Below, in pieces: positions 5,520 through 6,888 of a stretch of DNA of 6,888 nucleotides (position 1 is its first letter; each line of letters begins with the position of its first letter). Origin of the DNA: Alphaproteobacteria bacterium. GTDB lineage: Bacteria > Pseudomonadota > Alphaproteobacteria > Puniceispirillales > UBA1172. The position numbers were made by a program, and so were the translations under genes. The DNA lies in contig JAGWAQ010000089.1 in the NCBI GenBank assembly GCA_021296375.1, positions 1-6,888 of the forward strand, written 5' to 3'. The notes beneath the pieces were generated by a model that searched no databases, had not been told where the DNA came from, and worked only from the letters and a program-made list of their open reading frames with translations.

Positions 5520-6304
5520 TAAATGGAGACACCCATGGTCTGTTTCAAAAGAGCCTGCTGTTGCGGGTTCTGCTTGATGTAGTCAATGACAATATCCGCT
5601 TCTTCCGGTTCATTGACGGAGGGCAGGCTTTCGCCAAACGGCACTGAATGCATGGTAAAGCCGTTTTCGATAATACGCATCTGTTCGATGGATTCGTATT
5701 GTTCGGTTCGGGCTGGCGGAAGTTTCACCAGCTCTTGCAGGAAATCTCTCCGGAAGGCGATGATGCCGAGGATTTTGCGGATATACTCCTGCTGCTGCGG
5801 AAACTCCGCGTAAGATGGCCCTCGCCGGAAACAGTACATAATGCGGCCATCAGGGGCGGTTGCGCATTTGACAAAGGAATGACGATCGGCATCTTCAGGG
5901 GTTTCGAGTGGCCCCGTGCCGTTCCAGGCGTCGCCATCAGGGTTTGCGGCAATCGCCGCCGCCATATCATCAATATAAGACGGGTTCAGCAAAGGCTCAT
6001 CCCCTTGCAGCAAAATCACATGGCTGCAGTCATGGTGTTCGACCGCTTCGGCAATTCGTGTCGTGCCGTTGCGGTGATGGTCACCGGTCATCACCACTTC
6101 GCCGCCATAGCCCGTGACGGTGGCGGCAATATCCTCATCACAAGTCGCGACAATAACATCGCTGATCCGTGACGACAGCTTCGCCCGCCGCCGCACATGC
6201 TCGATCATCGGGTGGTCAAAAAACGGGAACAGAATTTTGCCCGGAAAACGAACCGAGGCCATATGGGCGGGAATAACAGCAAGAATTTTGGGTGAGGTCA
6301 TCAT
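5519..6304 (-). CDS. KdsB-like CMP-ulosonic acid synthetase (3-deoxy-manno-octulosonate cytidylyltransferase family)
   Basis: This nucleotidyltransferase of the KdsB family should couple CTP with Kdo or a related ulosonic acid, giving CMP-sugar and pyrophosphate in the cytosol. With the ATG at 6304 it has 261 residues, close to the usual ~250. Motifs: IPAHMASVRFPGK (11-23), the CTP-binding loop; GDHHRNGTTRIAEA (74-87); LQGDEP (99-104) with the Mg-binding Asp102; IEQMRIIENG (206-215); SVNEPEEAD (229-237). Three positions differ from textbook KdsB: His14 for Arg, Asn79 for Ser in the SGT motif, and Asn231 where E. coli KdsB has the second metal ligand Asp. Substrate may therefore not be plain Kdo. 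Starts: GTG at 6316, ATG at 6304 and ATG at 6301. I prefer an ATG because GGA lies 7 bases before 6304 and the predicted transcript start is almost at the GTG. The downstream transferase ATG overlaps its stop as TAATG. It is first in the minus-strand glycan operon. Confidence 0.85.
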   Translation of the reverse strand: MMTSPKILAVIPAHMASVRFPGKILFPFFDHPMIEHVRRRAKLSSRISDVIVATCDEDIAATVTGYGGEVVMTGDHHRNGTTRIAEAVEHHDCSHVILLQGDEPLLNPSYIDDMAAAIAANPDGDAWNGTGPLETPEDADRHSFVKCATAPDGRIMYCFRRGPSYAEFPQQQEYIRKILGIIAFRRDFLQELVKLPPARTEQYESIEQMRIIENGFTMHSVPFGESLPSVNEPEEADIVIDYIKQNPQQQALLKQTMGVSI

Positions 6305-6325
6305 GAATTGTTCCACAAAGTTTTG

Positions 6326-6370
6326 ATTTTAACAGGGCAATTGTTTATAAAACAATTAATTTGTTAGGAT
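6326..6370. promoter_or_regulatory. Divergent promoter region with 37-bp interrupted dyad
   Basis: AATTGTTT (6339-6346) and AAACAATT (6350-6357) form a perfect 8-bp inverted repeat around ATA. Four bases outside each arm are TAACA (6330-6334) and TGTTA (6362-6366), also complementary, so 13 of 18 pairs match around position 6348. Each strand has TTGTTT in the inner arm as a weak -35, followed after 18 bases by a -10: TAAAAT leftwards (6331-6326, 5 of 6 consensus) and TAGGAT rightwards (6365-6370, 4 of 6). A single factor bound here could control both the KdsB-like operon and the membrane-protein gene. The dyad is visible directly; promoter activity is inferred. Confidence 0.5.
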
Positions 6371-6401
6371 GTTATTCTTGTACAAACCTGTATCCAACTC
6401 G

Positions 6402-6888
6402 ATGTCTGATTTTTCAATCTTTAAATCAAAAGTGTTTCTGGCATCATTAGTTGTGCTGGGGGCTATTCTACTGGTTCCTCACGGCATGGGGGTGAGGTTA
6501 TATATTGGTCATCTTGATCTGCCACGTCTTTCGATACTGATTACAATTGGCTTAGGCGCGGTTTTGTATTTCCGGCAATGGTTCACGGCCGGGAAAATTA
6601 TTTGCCCGCCCGGCTCCATTTCGATAATCACATTAATGACATGTATTGCCATATCCGTGTTGATATCAAGCAATATTATAGCCTCACTTATTCTTGCCCT
6701 TCAATTGATGGCCATGTGGTTTTTGTTTCCGTTGGCTTTTATCAAGTTGTTTCGGGATGATATTGATGGAGTAATCCTCAACAGCAGTTTGATTGTTGTT
6801 ATTAATAATTTATTTGGGGTCATCATGATCGAAGTCCTGACCCAAAAATACCTGGTCAGCCCTGAGTTGAGGACAAGATATTATGGCG
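6402..6888 (+). CDS. Polytopic membrane protein, probable O-antigen ligase/polymerase (runs off right edge)
   Basis: The frame is open from the ATG at 6402 to the window end (162 codons). It encodes a very hydrophobic protein with about five membrane segments, near residues 10-29, 41-58, 72-88, 91-115 and 124-146. Short basic cytoplasmic-type loops lie between some of them (for example IKLFRDDIDG, 114-123). The pattern and setting fit the WaaL/Wzy-type O-antigen ligase or polymerase superfamily, which joins or transfers lipid-linked glycans at the periplasmic face. The diagnostic large periplasmic loop would lie beyond the edge, so other membrane proteins such as a flippase cannot be excluded. 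An alternative in-frame ATG at 6369 exists (frame closed upstream by TAA at 6357-6359), but it overlaps the predicted -10 and AGG abuts it directly, so 6402 is preferred. The gene is visibly more AT-rich than the others here, common for glycan polymerases and possibly a sign of transfer. It is divergent from the KdsB-like operon. Confidence 0.7.
   Translation, partial: MSDFSIFKSKVFLASLVVLGAILLVPHGMGVRLYIGHLDLPRLSILITIGLGAVLYFRQWFTAGKIICPPGSISIITLMTCIAISVLISSNIIASLILALQLMAMWFLFPLAFIKLFRDDIDGVILNSSLIVVINNLFGVIMIEVLTQKYLVSPELRTRYYG

Noticed and set aside
5648..6172. Plus-strand open frame of 174 codons opposite the KdsB-like gene
   Set aside because: It is an antisense shadow; the minus strand carries all the cytidylyltransferase motifs.
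6305..6316. GTG at 6316 as the start of the KdsB-like gene
   Set aside because: It adds only four residues outside the family's usual start, has no Shine-Dalgarno in front, and lies within a few bases of the predicted transcription start. It cannot be fully excluded.
6578..6760. Plus-strand open frame of 60 codons inside the membrane-protein gene
   Set aside because: It is out of frame with the longer hydrophobic frame from 6402, which has no stop to the window edge and a coherent membrane-segment pattern.

Overview
The window looks like chromosomal DNA from a Gram-negative bacterium, most likely an alphaproteobacterium. This is inference: the genes are fairly GC-rich with short spacings, the first half holds a LysR / amino-acid-synthesis-family / SDR catabolic-type group common in that class, and the second half is a lipopolysaccharide or other surface-glycan locus. 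No rRNA, tRNA, CRISPR array, transposase or integrase is visible.

Left part (1-1952). A LysR-type regulator runs off the left edge on the minus strand. Just upstream of it is an ATC-N9-GAT LysR-type box. Behind that, also on the minus strand, is a 72-codon remnant of the C-terminal domain of an acyl-CoA synthetase, whose large N-terminal domain is missing. Divergent from these, on the plus strand, lie a PF06684 'amino acid synthesis family' protein and a classical short-chain dehydrogenase/reductase, two bases apart and probably co-transcribed. This group looks like a small metabolic operon that has lost its acyl-CoA ligase at this site.

Middle and right part (1949-6304, minus strand). Four genes read leftwards: a KdsB-like CMP-ulosonic acid synthetase, a GT-B-like surface-carbohydrate transferase, a GT2 glycosyltransferase and a GT4 glycosyltransferase. 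The first three are tightly coupled (TAATG and ATGA overlaps). The fourth follows a 134-bp gap that contains a four-unit 16-bp tandem repeat. The simplest reading is that the first gene activates a 3-deoxy-ulosonic acid (Kdo or a relative) and the transferases place it and further sugars on a surface glycan. The last gene converges on the SDR gene, and their stop codons overlap by four bases.

Right edge (6317-6888). A short AT-rich divergent promoter region carries a 37-bp interrupted dyad. Beyond it begins a plus-strand polytopic membrane protein, probably an O-antigen ligase/polymerase, which runs off the window. It is visibly more AT-rich than the other genes.

I see no wholly new system. 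The points most worth a second look are the atypical KdsB-like enzyme with its coupled transferase, the 16/32-bp tandem repeat that supplies the GT2 stop codon, the symmetric divergent promoter, and the decayed ligase beside an intact regulator.
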